From: Myxococcus sp. CA023
GTDB lineage: Bacteria > Myxococcota > Myxococcia > Myxococcales > Myxococcaceae
DNA length: 64,000 bases
Assembly: GCF_010998615.1 (NCBI RefSeq)
Contig: NZ_JAAEAH010000031.1
Location: 27,530 to 91,529 of the forward strand
Direction of reading: 5' to 3'
The notes beneath the pieces are model-generated. The model did not search any database. It had not been told where the DNA came from and was given only the letters and a program-made list of their open reading frames with translations. A program made the translations under genes and the position numbers. This document shows positions 9,162 to 17,853 of this stretch, piece after piece; the first letter of the stretch is position 1; each line of letters begins with the position of its first letter.

Positions 9162-12100
9162 TCAGTGGGACGCGGCGGGCGTGGGCACCGCTTCGTCCTC
9201 ACCCGTGGCCCGCTTCGCGTCGCCGCGGAGCTTCTGCATCAGCACGTAGAGCCCGGGGATGAACACGAAGTTCACCACCGTGGACACCAGCATGCCGCCG
9301 AACACCGCCGTCCCCAGGGAGTTGCGGGACGCCGCGCCGGCGCCGGAGGCCGTCATCAGTGGCACCACGCCCAGGAGGAAGGCGATGGACGTCATCAGGA
9401 TGGGGCGCAGGCGGACCTCTGCCGCCTCCACCACCGCGTCGATGGCGCTCTTCCCGCCCTCCCGGAGCTGCTCGGCGAACTCCACGATGAGGATGGCGTT
9501 CTTGCTGGCCAGGCCGACCAGCATCACCAGTCCCACCTGGCAGAACACGTCGTTGGCGAACCCGCGCGCCAACTGCAGCCCCAACGCGCCCATGATGGCC
9601 AGGGGCACGGAGAAGATGATGACCAGCGGCAGGCTGAAGCTCTCGTACTGCGCCGCGAGCACCAGGAAGACGAAGAGCAGACCCAGCGCGAAGATGATGG
9701 CCGTCTGCCCGCCGCTCTCCTTCTGCTCCAGGCTGAGGCCCGTCCACTCCGCGCTCATGCCCTGAGGCAGGTGCTGCGTGGCCAGCGCTTCCATGGCCTC
9801 CAGCGCCTGGCCGGAGGACACGTCCGGCGCCGGCTGCCCGTTGATCTCCGCCGAGCGGAACAGGTTGTAGTGGCGGATGACCTGGGCGGACACGGTGGGC
9901 TCCACCTTTACCAGCGACTCCAGCGGAATCATGTCCCCGGTGTCGCTGCGCACGTAGAAGGCGCCGATGTCCGACGGACTGTCGCGGAACTGCTGCTCCG
10001 CCTGGACGTACACCCGGTAGGTGCGGTTGGCGTAGTTGAAGTCGTTGACGTACTGGCTGCCCATGTAGACCTGCATGGTGCCGAACACCTGCTCAATCGG
10101 CACGCCGAGCGCCTTCGCCTTCTGCCGGTCCACCTCCACGTCGAGCAGCGGCGTGTCCGCGTTGAAGGTGCTGAAGGCACCGCGCAGTTGCCCGTGCTCG
10201 TTGGCCTTCGCCACCAGCATCTGCGTGGCCGCGGCCAGGTCATCCAGCGAGCTGGTGCCGTCGATGTCCTCGACGATGTACTGGAAGCCGCCCACGCTGC
10301 CGACGCCTCGGATGGCGGGCGGCTGGAAGGGCATCACGCGCGCTCCGCCGATGCGGCTCAGCGGGGCACGCAGCCGCTCCACCAGCGCGGCCACCGACTG
10401 GTCCTTGCCCTTGCGCTCCTCCCAGGGGCTCAGCGACGTGAAGATGGTGCCCATGTTGGGGCCGCTGCCCATCATGGAGAAGCCGCCAATGGCGAACATG
10501 GCGCGCACCTCGGGCTGCGCCTGCAAGATCGCCTCCGCCTCCGCCAGCACCTTCTCCGTCTGGGCGAGCGACATGCCCTCGGGGCCCTGGATGGAGATGA
10601 TGAGGTAGCCCTGGTCCTCGTCGGGGATGAAGCCCGTGGGCGCGGCGCGGAACAGCAGCGCCGTGCCGCCGATGCACGCCAGGAAGGCGAGCAGGACCAG
10701 GACCGGATACTTCAGCAACTTGCGCAGGTTCCGCCCGTAGATGGCCTTCGTGCCGTCCAGCACCGTGTCCACCCAGCGGAAGAAGACCCACTTCGGTCCC
10801 TCGTGGTGCCTCAGCATCTTCGCGCTGAGCGCCGGGGTGAGGGTGAGGGCGCAGAAGGTGGACAGCGCCACGGAGGCGGCGATGGTCAGCGCGAACTGCC
10901 GGTAGATGGCGCCGGTGGTGCCCGGGAAGAGCGCCACCGGGACGAACACCGCCACCAGCACCACGGAGATGGCGATGACCGCGCCGGTCACCTCTTTCAT
11001 GCCCTCGCGCGCGGCCTGCACGGGGGACAGGCGCCGCTCCACCATCAACCGCTCGATGTTCTCGATGACGACGATGGCGTCGTCCACCACCAGACCCGTG
11101 GCCAGCGTGAGGCCGAAGAGGGTGAGGGTGTTGATGGAGAATCCCATCAGGTGGACGAAGGCGAAGGTGCCGACGAGCGAGACGGGGAGGGTGAAGGCGG
11201 TGATGAGCACGCTGCGCCAGCCGTGCAGGAACAGGAAGATGACGAGGATGACGAGGACGATGGCTTCCACCAGCGTCTTGATGACCTCGTTGATGGAGGC
11301 GCGGACGGCCAGGGTGGTGTCGGTGCCTGTCTGGAACTGCATGCCGGGCGGGAACTGCTTCGACAGGCGCTCGAGCTCCGCGTACACGCCGTCGCGCACG
11401 TCCAGCGCGTTGGCGGTGGGCAACTGGAAGATGCCCAGGCCCACGCCCGTCTTGCCGTTGAAGCGCAGGACGGTGCCGTAGTTCTCCGCGCCCAGCTCCA
11501 CGCGGCCCACGTCCTTCACCCGGATGCTCGTGCCATCCGTGTTCCGCATCAGGACGATGTCGCCGAACTCCGCCGGCTCCACCAGCCGGCCCCGGGCCCG
11601 CACCGCGATCTGGTAGGGCTGGTCCTCGGTGGACGGCGGCTGGCCAATCTGACCCGCGGCCACCTGGAGGTTCTGCTCCTGGAGCGCGCGCGTCACGTCC
11701 TGGGGCGTGAGCTTGCGGCGCGCCAGCTCCGTGGGGTCCAGCCACAGGCGCATGGAGAACTTGCGCTCGCCGAAGATGCGGACGTCACCCACGCCGGGCA
11801 CGCGCTTGATGGCGTCCTTCAGGCTCACGTCGGCGTAGTTGCTGAGGAACTTGGCGTCGTAGCGGTTGTCCTCGCTGAACAGGCCCACCGTCAGCAGCAT
11901 CTGGCTGGAGGCCTTGTTGACGACGATGCCCGTCTGGTTCACCTGTGAGGGCAGGCGCGCCGCGGCGCGGCTGACGCGGTTCTGCACGTCGACGGCGGCC
12001 ACCTCGATGTCGCGCGTGGCATCGAAGGTGATGGTGATCTGGCTGGTGCCGTCGTTGCTGCTGGTGGAGGTGATGTAGCGCATGCCCTCCACGCCGTTGA

Positions 12101-12308
12101 GCTCCTGCTCCAGCGGGATGGTGACGGCGCTCTCCACCACCTCGGCGCTCGCACCCACGTAGGTGCTCGACACGGTGACTTGTGGCGGCGCCAGGTCCGG
12201 GTACTGGGCGATGGGCAGCGTGGGGATGGCAATCAGGCCCACCAGCGTCAGCAGGATGGAGCAGACGATGGCGAAGACGGGCCTACGGATGAAGAAATCG
12301 ACGAACAT
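9162..12308 (-). CDS. RND efflux pump, HAE1 (AcrB/MexB) family
   Basis: A 1048-residue inner-membrane pump that exports hydrophobic compounds using the proton gradient. It starts with the classic MFVDFFIRRPVFAIV helix and the periplasmic LPIAQYPDLAPPQV segment. The proton-relay aspartates are in transmembrane segment 4 (TGLVVDDAIVVIENIER) and the conserved lysine in segment 10 (GLASKNAILIVEFAEQ). Length and the twelve-helix pattern fit the HAE1 group. It is the last gene of a three-gene operon after the adaptor (22-base gap) and the outer-membrane factor. A drug or solvent substrate is probable but cannot be specified. Confidence 0.96.
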   Translation of the reverse strand: MFVDFFIRRPVFAIVCSILLTLVGLIAIPTLPIAQYPDLAPPQVTVSSTYVGASAEVVESAVTIPLEQELNGVEGMRYITSTSSNDGTSQITITFDATRDIEVAAVDVQNRVSRAAARLPSQVNQTGIVVNKASSQMLLTVGLFSEDNRYDAKFLSNYADVSLKDAIKRVPGVGDVRIFGERKFSMRLWLDPTELARRKLTPQDVTRALQEQNLQVAAGQIGQPPSTEDQPYQIAVRARGRLVEPAEFGDIVLMRNTDGTSIRVKDVGRVELGAENYGTVLRFNGKTGVGLGIFQLPTANALDVRDGVYAELERLSKQFPPGMQFQTGTDTTLAVRASINEVIKTLVEAIVLVILVIFLFLHGWRSVLITAFTLPVSLVGTFAFVHLMGFSINTLTLFGLTLATGLVVDDAIVVIENIERLMVERRLSPVQAAREGMKEVTGAVIAISVVLVAVFVPVALFPGTTGAIYRQFALTIAASVALSTFCALTLTPALSAKMLRHHEGPKWVFFRWVDTVLDGTKAIYGRNLRKLLKYPVLVLLAFLACIGGTALLFRAAPTGFIPDEDQGYLIISIQGPEGMSLAQTEKVLAEAEAILQAQPEVRAMFAIGGFSMMGSGPNMGTIFTSLSPWEERKGKDQSVAALVERLRAPLSRIGGARVMPFQPPAIRGVGSVGGFQYIVEDIDGTSSLDDLAAATQMLVAKANEHGQLRGAFSTFNADTPLLDVEVDRQKAKALGVPIEQVFGTMQVYMGSQYVNDFNYANRTYRVYVQAEQQFRDSPSDIGAFYVRSDTGDMIPLESLVKVEPTVSAQVIRHYNLFRSAEINGQPAPDVSSGQALEAMEALATQHLPQGMSAEWTGLSLEQKESGGQTAIIFALGLLFVFLVLAAQYESFSLPLVIIFSVPLAIMGALGLQLARGFANDVFCQVGLVMLVGLASKNAILIVEFAEQLREGGKSAIDAVVEAAEVRLRPILMTSIAFLLGVVPLMTASGAGAASRNSLGTAVFGGMLVSTVVNFVFIPGLYVLMQKLRGDAKRATGEDEAVPTPAASH

Positions 12309-12330
12309 GGTGCTTTATCCGGCCCTTCGT

Positions 12331-13473
12331 TCAGCGGCTCCCGCCGACAGTGCCGCCACCATTGCCAGAGGCCCGGGGCGGGCCGCTATCAGTGGGGGCG
12401 TTGGGGGCGTTGGCCTGCTTGGGTTTCACCGCCATGCCATCACGCAGCGCTTGCAGCGAGGACACGGCGACCTGGTCGCCCGACTGGAGCCCGCTCTCCA
12501 CCACGTAGGCCATCTCGCCCAGCGCGCCGAGCGTGATGGGGCGGCGCTCCACCACCGTCTTCCCGTCCTTCGCCAGGACCACCAGCGCGAAGGGCTGACC
12601 GCTCTGCCGCACGATGGCGAGCGCGGGAACCTGCAGCGCATCCCGGGCCGAGTACACGAGCCGCGTGCGCACCAGCTCGCTGGGCCGCAGGCCCACGGTG
12701 TTGCGGAAGGCGGCCTTCACCTCCACCAACTGGGTACGCGGGTCCGCCTGGGGCGCGATGTAGAAGACGTTGCTGGTGAGCAGCACCTTGCCCGTGCCGT
12801 CGAGGATTTCGAGCGCGGTGTCGGGCTTCATCGACCGGGCGCGCGGCGACGGCACCGACACGCTCACCTCGAGCACGTCCGCCTGCGCCACGCTGGTGAG
12901 CGGCGTCGTCATGCCCACGTAGTCACCCAGCCGCACCAGCACGTCGCCCATCGTGCCCGCGAAGGGCGCGCGCACCACGTGGTACTGGAGCTGCACCTGG
13001 CGCTGCGTCACCTGCGCGGCGGATGAACGCGCCGCGGCCTGGGCTGCCTCCACCTGCGCGCGGCCCTGCTCCAGTTCCTGCGCGCTCGCGAGCCCTTCCT
13101 TGTAGAGCGCCTCGGTGCGCTCCAGCGTGCGGCGCGCCAGCTCCAGGCTCACCTGGGTGGAGCTGAGCTGCGCCTGCGCGCTGTCGAGCGCGGCGGTGCC
13201 TTCGCGCGAGTCCACCTCGATGAGTGCGGCGCCGGCCTCCACCTTGTCACCGGGACGCACGTGAATCTTGCGCACGTAGCCCGCGACCTGGGGCAGCACG
13301 TTGACGTTCTGCCGCGACGTCAGCGAGCCCAGGTACTCCCCCGTTTCGCGCACCTCGCGCGGGGTGAGCGTCACGACTTCCACCTCGCGGAGCGGAGGGG
13401 GCGGCGGGGCGGCCTTCTGGCCCGAACAGCCCGCCACCACCGCCAGCAGGGTGACACCCCACATCGCCTTCAT
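12331..13473 (-). CDS. RND periplasmic adaptor (membrane fusion protein) lipoprotein
   Basis: About 380 residues. A signal with lipobox VVAGC (Cys16 from ATG 13473) anchors it to the membrane. The order is typical of AcrA-like adaptors: a barrel/lipoyl half (RQNVNVLPQVAGYVRKIHVRPGDKVEAGAALIEVD), a long alpha-hairpin (LDSAQAQLSSTQVSLELARRTLERTEALYKEG...), the second lipoyl half (VRAPFAGTMGDVLVRLGDYV) and beta-barrel domains. A GTG at 13494, overlapping the tolC-like gene, is an alternative start. It links the pump to the outer-membrane channel. Confidence 0.93.
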   Translation of the reverse strand: MKAMWGVTLLAVVAGCSGQKAAPPPPPLREVEVVTLTPREVRETGEYLGSLTSRQNVNVLPQVAGYVRKIHVRPGDKVEAGAALIEVDSREGTAALDSAQAQLSSTQVSLELARRTLERTEALYKEGLASAQELEQGRAQVEAAQAAARSSAAQVTQRQVQLQYHVVRAPFAGTMGDVLVRLGDYVGMTTPLTSVAQADVLEVSVSVPSPRARSMKPDTALEILDGTGKVLLTSNVFYIAPQADPRTQLVEVKAAFRNTVGLRPSELVRTRLVYSARDALQVPALAIVRQSGQPFALVVLAKDGKTVVERRPITLGALGEMAYVVESGLQSGDQVAVSSLQALRDGMAVKPKQANAPNAPTDSGPPRASGNGGGTVGGSR

Positions 13474-13481
13474 CTGATGAT

Positions 13482-14870
13482 TCACCAGTCGCACCGCGCC
13501 TCCGTCAGGAATGCGTCCAGGCGCGCCTGGACGAGCTCGAATTCACGCAGCACCAGGGTCAGCTCCGCCTGGCGCAGGGCCGCTCCGCTTTGCACCAGCT
13601 CGAGGCTGCTGCCGCGGCCCACTTCAAAAGAACGGCGGGTGAGGCGATCGGTCCGGTCCGCGAGGTCGCGGGACGCCACCGCCGTCGTCACCAGGGCCTC
13701 GGCCACCTCCACGGCGCGCCGGGCCTGGGCCACCTGAATCGACACGTCGCGGCGGGTGCTCTCCAGCGCCTCCGCCGCCTGGCGCTCGAGCCCCTCTCGC
13801 TCGCGAATCAAGCCGCCGCGCAGGCCGCCTTCCCAGATGGGGACGGAGAGCACCGCGGACACACTCCAGATGGCCACGCGGCCGAAGCCGGGGTCCGTGG
13901 TGAGGCCCACTGCGGTGCTCGACAGGCCCAGCGTGGGCAGGTAGCCGGCGGTGGCTTGTTGGCGGCTGTCGCGCGCGGACTCCAGCTGCGCGCGCGAGGC
14001 CACGAGGTCCGTCCGCTCGTTCATGTCCTTCAAGGGCGTGCAGGCCCGCTGTGTCTCGTTCACCAGCCCCTGGAGGTTGAAGTCCCGGCTGACGCCAACG
14101 GCGTTGCCGAAGCCCACCGCCAGACCCAGGGCCTCACGGCTGCGCCGCAGCTGTTCGTCTCCCGCGACGAGGGCGCCGCGCGCCACCGCCACGTCCTGCT
14201 CCACGCGCACCACGTCCAACTGGTTGCCCGCGCCCAGTTCATAGGTGCGCTGCGCGAGCGCGAAGCGCTCCAAGGCCTGCCGCAGGCCCACGCGGTTGAT
14301 CTCCGCTGCCCGCTCCGCCGCCACCGTGGACACCAGCACCTGGGCCAGCCCCCGCGTGAGCAGCCGCCGCGTCTCGCCCAGCGTCGCCGCCGCGCCTTCC
14401 TCGGCGGCCACGGCCGAGGCGCGCCCGCGCCAGGCGCTGACGTCCACCAGGGATTGCGTCACGTTCGCCGTGGCGGTGATCAGCGGCGTGGAGGGACCGC
14501 GGGTGTCGCCGCCACCAATGCCCACCAGCGGCGTACCGCCAGCGCCCACGGGGAGGTCGGGGTTGAGGAGGTCCACACCGACACTGGACGACAGACGCGC
14601 ATTGGGTAGCAGCGCAGCCAGGGCCTGCCGGGAGCGGCCAGCGGCGCGCTCCACGCCGGCTTCGGCGCTTCGGAGGTCGGTGGAGCGCTCCCGGACGAGC
14701 GCGAGCGCCTCGTCCCAGGTCGTTACCTGCCGCTGGGCGGGGGCAACGGGGGTGAGCATCGCGTCCTCCACCTTCGGCTGGAAGGGGACGGGCGCAGGAA
14801 TGGACGGTGACGGCTCGGTCAGCGTCGACGCTGCGACGAGCGCCAAAAGAATGACGGAAGAGGATGCCAT
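13482..14870 (-). CDS. TolC-family outer-membrane efflux protein
   Basis: A 462-residue outer-membrane channel. ATG 14870 gives a hydrophobic signal (MASSSVILLALVAASTL). The body shows the internal duplication of the family: TWDEALALVRERSTDLRSAEAGVERAAG in the first half and TDLVASRAQLESARDSRQQATAGYLPTLGL in the second, each followed by long coiled-coil stretches. It is the first gene of the efflux operon, divergent from the MarR gene; the gap of about 120 bases holds the palindrome at 14960-14976. No strong ribosome site is visible before 14870, so the start is less certain than the gene. Confidence 0.92.
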   Translation of the reverse strand: MASSSVILLALVAASTLTEPSPSIPAPVPFQPKVEDAMLTPVAPAQRQVTTWDEALALVRERSTDLRSAEAGVERAAGRSRQALAALLPNARLSSSVGVDLLNPDLPVGAGGTPLVGIGGGDTRGPSTPLITATANVTQSLVDVSAWRGRASAVAAEEGAAATLGETRRLLTRGLAQVLVSTVAAERAAEINRVGLRQALERFALAQRTYELGAGNQLDVVRVEQDVAVARGALVAGDEQLRRSREALGLAVGFGNAVGVSRDFNLQGLVNETQRACTPLKDMNERTDLVASRAQLESARDSRQQATAGYLPTLGLSSTAVGLTTDPGFGRVAIWSVSAVLSVPIWEGGLRGGLIREREGLERQAAEALESTRRDVSIQVAQARRAVEVAEALVTTAVASRDLADRTDRLTRRSFEVGRGSSLELVQSGAALRQAELTLVLREFELVQARLDAFLTEARCDW

Positions 14871-14959
14871 ACGAGGAGGAAGAAATGAGGGAACTGCGTG
14901 TGGGCTGAAAACTTCCCCCCCGTTGTGACCAAACGCGTCGCGTCGATGTAATTGACAAC

Positions 14960-14976
14960 GGTTGTAGTCTGCAACC
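14960..14976. promoter_or_regulatory. palindromic operator candidate for the MarR regulator
   Basis: GGTTGtAGtCTgCAACC is a 17-base inverted repeat with one mismatched pair around the central T. It sits between the divergent efflux operon and the marR-like gene, 14 bases before the MarR start, and overlaps TTGACA-like elements (14952-14957 plus strand). MarR dimers typically bind palindromes of this size, so it could control both directions. Confidence 0.6.
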
Positions 14977-14990
14977 ATCTTTAGGGGGAG

Positions 14991-15443
14991 ATGACTGTCC
15001 CGGAGCAAATGGCCTCGCTGCGGCGCGCCGTCCGCCGCCGCCTCACCGAGCGGCTGGGCGAGCGGACCAGCAGACCCTTCATGCAGTTGTTGGCGCTGAA
15101 ATCCATTGCCGACGGTGTGCGCAGCCAGTCCGCCATCGCGGAGCGGCTGATCGTGGACGCACCCGCGGTGAGCCGGCTCGTCGCTCGCCTGGAGGAGGAC
15201 GGCCTGGTGAAGCGAAGCACCGCGGAAGATCGCCGGTGTGTGCGTCTGGAGCTGTCCCCGGCCGGCCAGGCCGAGCTGAACCTGCTGCGCGACGCGCTCC
15301 TTTGGATGGACGAGGAGCTGCTTCGCTACCTCTCGACGCGGGAGATGGAGGAGTTCAAGCGCCTCATGGCCAAGCTCCAGACGGGCCTCATGCAGGCCCG
15401 GGGCCCGGTACCGCTGGACAGCTGCGGTTCGTCCGACTCCTGA
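14991..15443 (+). CDS. MarR-family transcriptional regulator
   Basis: A 150-residue winged-helix dimer of the MarR family. The recognition region is SQSAIAERLIVDAPAVSRLVARLEEDGLVKR (about residues 45-75), followed by the wing STAEDRRCVRLELSPAGQ. AGGGGGAG lies directly before ATG 14991. It is divergent from the RND operon, so a ligand-released repressor of that operon is the likely role (inference). A bidirectional hairpin follows the gene. Confidence 0.93.
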   Translation: MTVPEQMASLRRAVRRRLTERLGERTSRPFMQLLALKSIADGVRSQSAIAERLIVDAPAVSRLVARLEEDGLVKRSTAEDRRCVRLELSPAGQAELNLLRDALLWMDEELLRYLSTREMEEFKRLMAKLQTGLMQARGPVPLDSCGSSDS

Positions 15444-15455
15444 TGTGGAAATGAC

Positions 15456-15498
15456 GAAGGGCCCGGCCCTGGAGGTCCTCCAGGATGCCGAGCCCTTC
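15456..15498. terminator. bidirectional hairpin between convergent genes
   Basis: GAAGGGC (15456-15462) pairs with GCCCTTC (15492-15498); inside lies the perfect palindrome CCTGGAGG-T-CCTCCAGG. It separates the converging marR-like and coiled-coil genes. There is no long T-run. Confidence 0.55.
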
Positions 15499-15524
15499 AA
15501 GGTGCCCATAGAGGGGCGGGTGCG

Positions 15525-16586
15525 TCAGGCCTGCGCGGGCTTCGACTCCGCGTTGGCCGGAGCGCTCTCGGGCGCCTGCTGCTCGGTGTCGGCCGGGGCC
15601 TCCGTCTTGGGGGTGGCCTGGGCCTCGGCCTCGGCGCGCACGCGCGACGTCTCCTCGGTGCGCTGGTCGCTGGCGGCGACCTCCTCGGGCGTCAGCTCCG
15701 TGCGGTCGGCGAGCATGCCCGTCTTCTTCTCCAGGTCCTTGATGGCCCGGCGAATCAGGTCGCGCTCCAGGAGCGTGCGGTTGAGGCGCTTCTCCAGGGC
15801 CTTGTACTTGTCGCGGCTCAGGTCCAGGTCGTGCTTGGTGGCGGCATAGACGCGCTGCTGCGTCTCGTTGCGGCCCTTCACCCGGCGCAGCTCCTTCTCC
15901 AGCTCCACCGCGCGGTTGCGGTCCTTGTTCGCCGCCTGCTCCAGCCGCTCCATCTTCTCGCGGTCGGCGTCATTCAGCTCGCGGTAGCGGCGCTGGCCAC
16001 GCTCCTGCGGCACCGTCTCCGTCGCCGTGGGCACCACCGGCACCACCGCGGCGATGACGGCTTCGCCCTCCTGGGCGGGCGCGGCAATCTGCGTGGCGGG
16101 CGCGGCGATGGGGGCGGGCGCGGCCGGCGCGGGCTGCGGGCGGCGGCCCTTGGACTCCATCTCCGCCTTCAGCCGCTGGTTCTCCACCAGCGCGTGGGAC
16201 AGCTCCTCACGGGTCCGCTCGAGCTGCGTGGAGGCGTTGCGCTCCACCTCGGCGCGCGCCTTGGCCAGGTCCTGCGCGCTCTTGTCGGACTCCTTCTGCT
16301 CGTAGAGCTTGCGCTTGGCCTGCTTCAGCTGCTCCTTCACGTCGTGAAGTTGAGTGCGCTGCTCGTCCAGCTCCTTCTGCTTGCGCTGCAGCTCCGCCTC
16401 GGCCTTGGCACGCGCCTGGGTGTCCGTCACCAGCTCGGCGCGGGGCGCCGACGACGACGTGGACGACGAGGGAAGCGCGGCGTGCTTGGGGCCGGCGAAG
16501 AGATTGAAATAGAGCGAGATGGCGAGCCCGACAGCAAGGGCGAGGACCAGGACCAGCACGGGAACGACCTCCACGGGGAAATGCAA
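15525..16586 (-). CDS. membrane-anchored coiled-coil protein
   Basis: A 353-residue protein with one N-terminal membrane helix (VVPVLVLVLALAVGLAISLYF, about residues 8-28) followed by long charged coiled coil (about 60-155), an Ala/Pro-rich hinge (about 155-205), a second coiled coil (about 205-290) and an acidic Ala/Glu/Pro tail. No catalytic motif is visible. The layout resembles TolA-like or cytoskeletal/polarity scaffolds, but I cannot assign it to a family. It lies downstream of the HtpX-like gene on the same strand with a 124-base gap. Confidence 0.8.
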   Translation of the reverse strand: MHFPVEVVPVLVLVLALAVGLAISLYFNLFAGPKHAALPSSSTSSSAPRAELVTDTQARAKAEAELQRKQKELDEQRTQLHDVKEQLKQAKRKLYEQKESDKSAQDLAKARAEVERNASTQLERTREELSHALVENQRLKAEMESKGRRPQPAPAAPAPIAAPATQIAAPAQEGEAVIAAVVPVVPTATETVPQERGQRRYRELNDADREKMERLEQAANKDRNRAVELEKELRRVKGRNETQQRVYAATKHDLDLSRDKYKALEKRLNRTLLERDLIRRAIKDLEKKTGMLADRTELTPEEVAASDQRTEETSRVRAEAEAQATPKTEAPADTEQQAPESAPANAESKPAQA

Positions 16587-16710
16587 AAAGCGGGGCAGCC
16601 TACCGTCAGCCCCCAGGGCGTCAAGGGTCCACTGCTAGACGTGCCTCGGTTCACTCCCTGCGTCGCCCCGGCCAGCGGCCCGGCGGGCGTCCGGAGCGCC
16701 GTCCGTCGCC

Positions 16711-17694
16711 TCAGTACGCGTACTCCCAGCCGCCGCGCCCACCGGTGCGGGCTCCCAGGCGGGCGCCCAGCTCCCGCAGCCGGCGGACCCGCTCGGGGAT
16801 GGGCGGGTGCGTGGAGAACAGGGCCATGACTCCGCCATGGTGGAGCGGGTTGACGATGAAGAGGTGGGAGGTGGCCGGGGCCCTGTCGTAGGGAATGGCC
16901 TCCGCGCCGCGTTCCAGCTTCAGCAGGGCATTGGCGAGCGCGTCCGGGTCGCCCGCCAGCTCGGCGCCCGTCTGGTCTGCCCCGTACTCCCGTGAGCGGC
17001 TGACGGCGAGCTGGAGCAGCGTGGCGGCGATGGGGGCCACCAGCAGCAGGCCCAGGTTGGCGAAGGCGCTGCCCAGTCCGCCGCGCTCGTCGTTGTCGCC
17101 CCGGCTGAGCATGGAGCCGCCGAACCAGAAGAGCATCTGCGCGGCGTAGCTGATGATGCCGGCCAGGGTCGCCGCCACCGTGCCGATGAGGGTGTCCCGG
17201 TTGCGCACGTGCCCCAGTTCATGGGCCAGCACGCCTTCCAGCTCGCGCCGGTCGAGCAGCTCCATCAGGCCCGCCGTCACAGCGATGGCGGCGTGGCTCG
17301 GGTTGCGGCCCGTGGCGAACGCGTTGGGCGCCGCCGTGGGGAGGATGTAGACCTTGGGCTTGGGCATGCCCGCGCGGGAGGCCAGCCGCGCCACCATGTC
17401 GTGCAGCCAGGGCGCCTGCTCGTAGGGCAACGGCTTGGCGCCGTGGATGGCCAAGGCAATCCGATCGCTGAACCAGTAGGAGCCGAAGTTCATCACCACC
17501 GCGAAGAGGCCGGCGAAGAGCAGGCCTCGCGGGCCGCCCAAGCGGTCGCCGATGACGAGCACCAGGGCCGTGAGCCCGGCCAGCAGCACGGTCGTCTTGA
17601 GCGTGTTGCCCAGCCGGTGCCAACCGCCTCCGCCGTGCAGTGCTGGCCGGTCCGCACCGGCGCGGGCCGTATCGTGGGAAGAATTGAGCGCCAT
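16711..17694 (-). CDS. htpX: HtpX-like M48 membrane metalloprotease
   Basis: A 327-residue membrane zinc protease that degrades misfolded membrane proteins in relatives. Two N-terminal membrane helices (LKTTVLLAGLTALVLVIGDRL and LLFAGLFAVVMNFGSYWF) precede the catalytic motif LAHELGHVRNRDT, with a glutamate ligand further on in SREYGADQTGAELAG. Two more hydrophobic segments lie between these. It ends with the family signature STHPPIPERVRRLREL. ATG 17694 is preferred over the upstream open frame because it gives the normal HtpX N-terminus and follows GAGGCGG. Confidence 0.92.
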   Translation of the reverse strand: MALNSSHDTARAGADRPALHGGGGWHRLGNTLKTTVLLAGLTALVLVIGDRLGGPRGLLFAGLFAVVMNFGSYWFSDRIALAIHGAKPLPYEQAPWLHDMVARLASRAGMPKPKVYILPTAAPNAFATGRNPSHAAIAVTAGLMELLDRRELEGVLAHELGHVRNRDTLIGTVAATLAGIISYAAQMLFWFGGSMLSRGDNDERGGLGSAFANLGLLLVAPIAATLLQLAVSRSREYGADQTGAELAGDPDALANALLKLERGAEAIPYDRAPATSHLFIVNPLHHGGVMALFSTHPPIPERVRRLRELGARLGARTGGRGGWEYAY

Positions 17695-17853
17695 GGCCGC
17701 CTCGTTTCCGGAGGCCCTGCGGGGCCCTCTGGAAACGTAACCAAGCGCGAGGGCTCGGCAATGACGGGGGACGGCACGCCCCCCGGGGACAGGGGGCAGG
17801 CGGCCTGGATGCAACGGGGCACCCTCCACCCAGCCCCTTGCCCCTTACCGCTC

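Noticed and set aside
9165..11948. Long open frame (927 codons) on the plus strand opposite the RND pump
   Set aside because: Arg/His/Gly/Gln-rich translation without motifs; the opposite strand encodes a full RND pump. Stop-free by GC bias.
13590..14609. 339-codon plus-strand frame opposite the TolC-like gene
   Set aside because: Antisense with low-complexity His/Arg/Ala composition.
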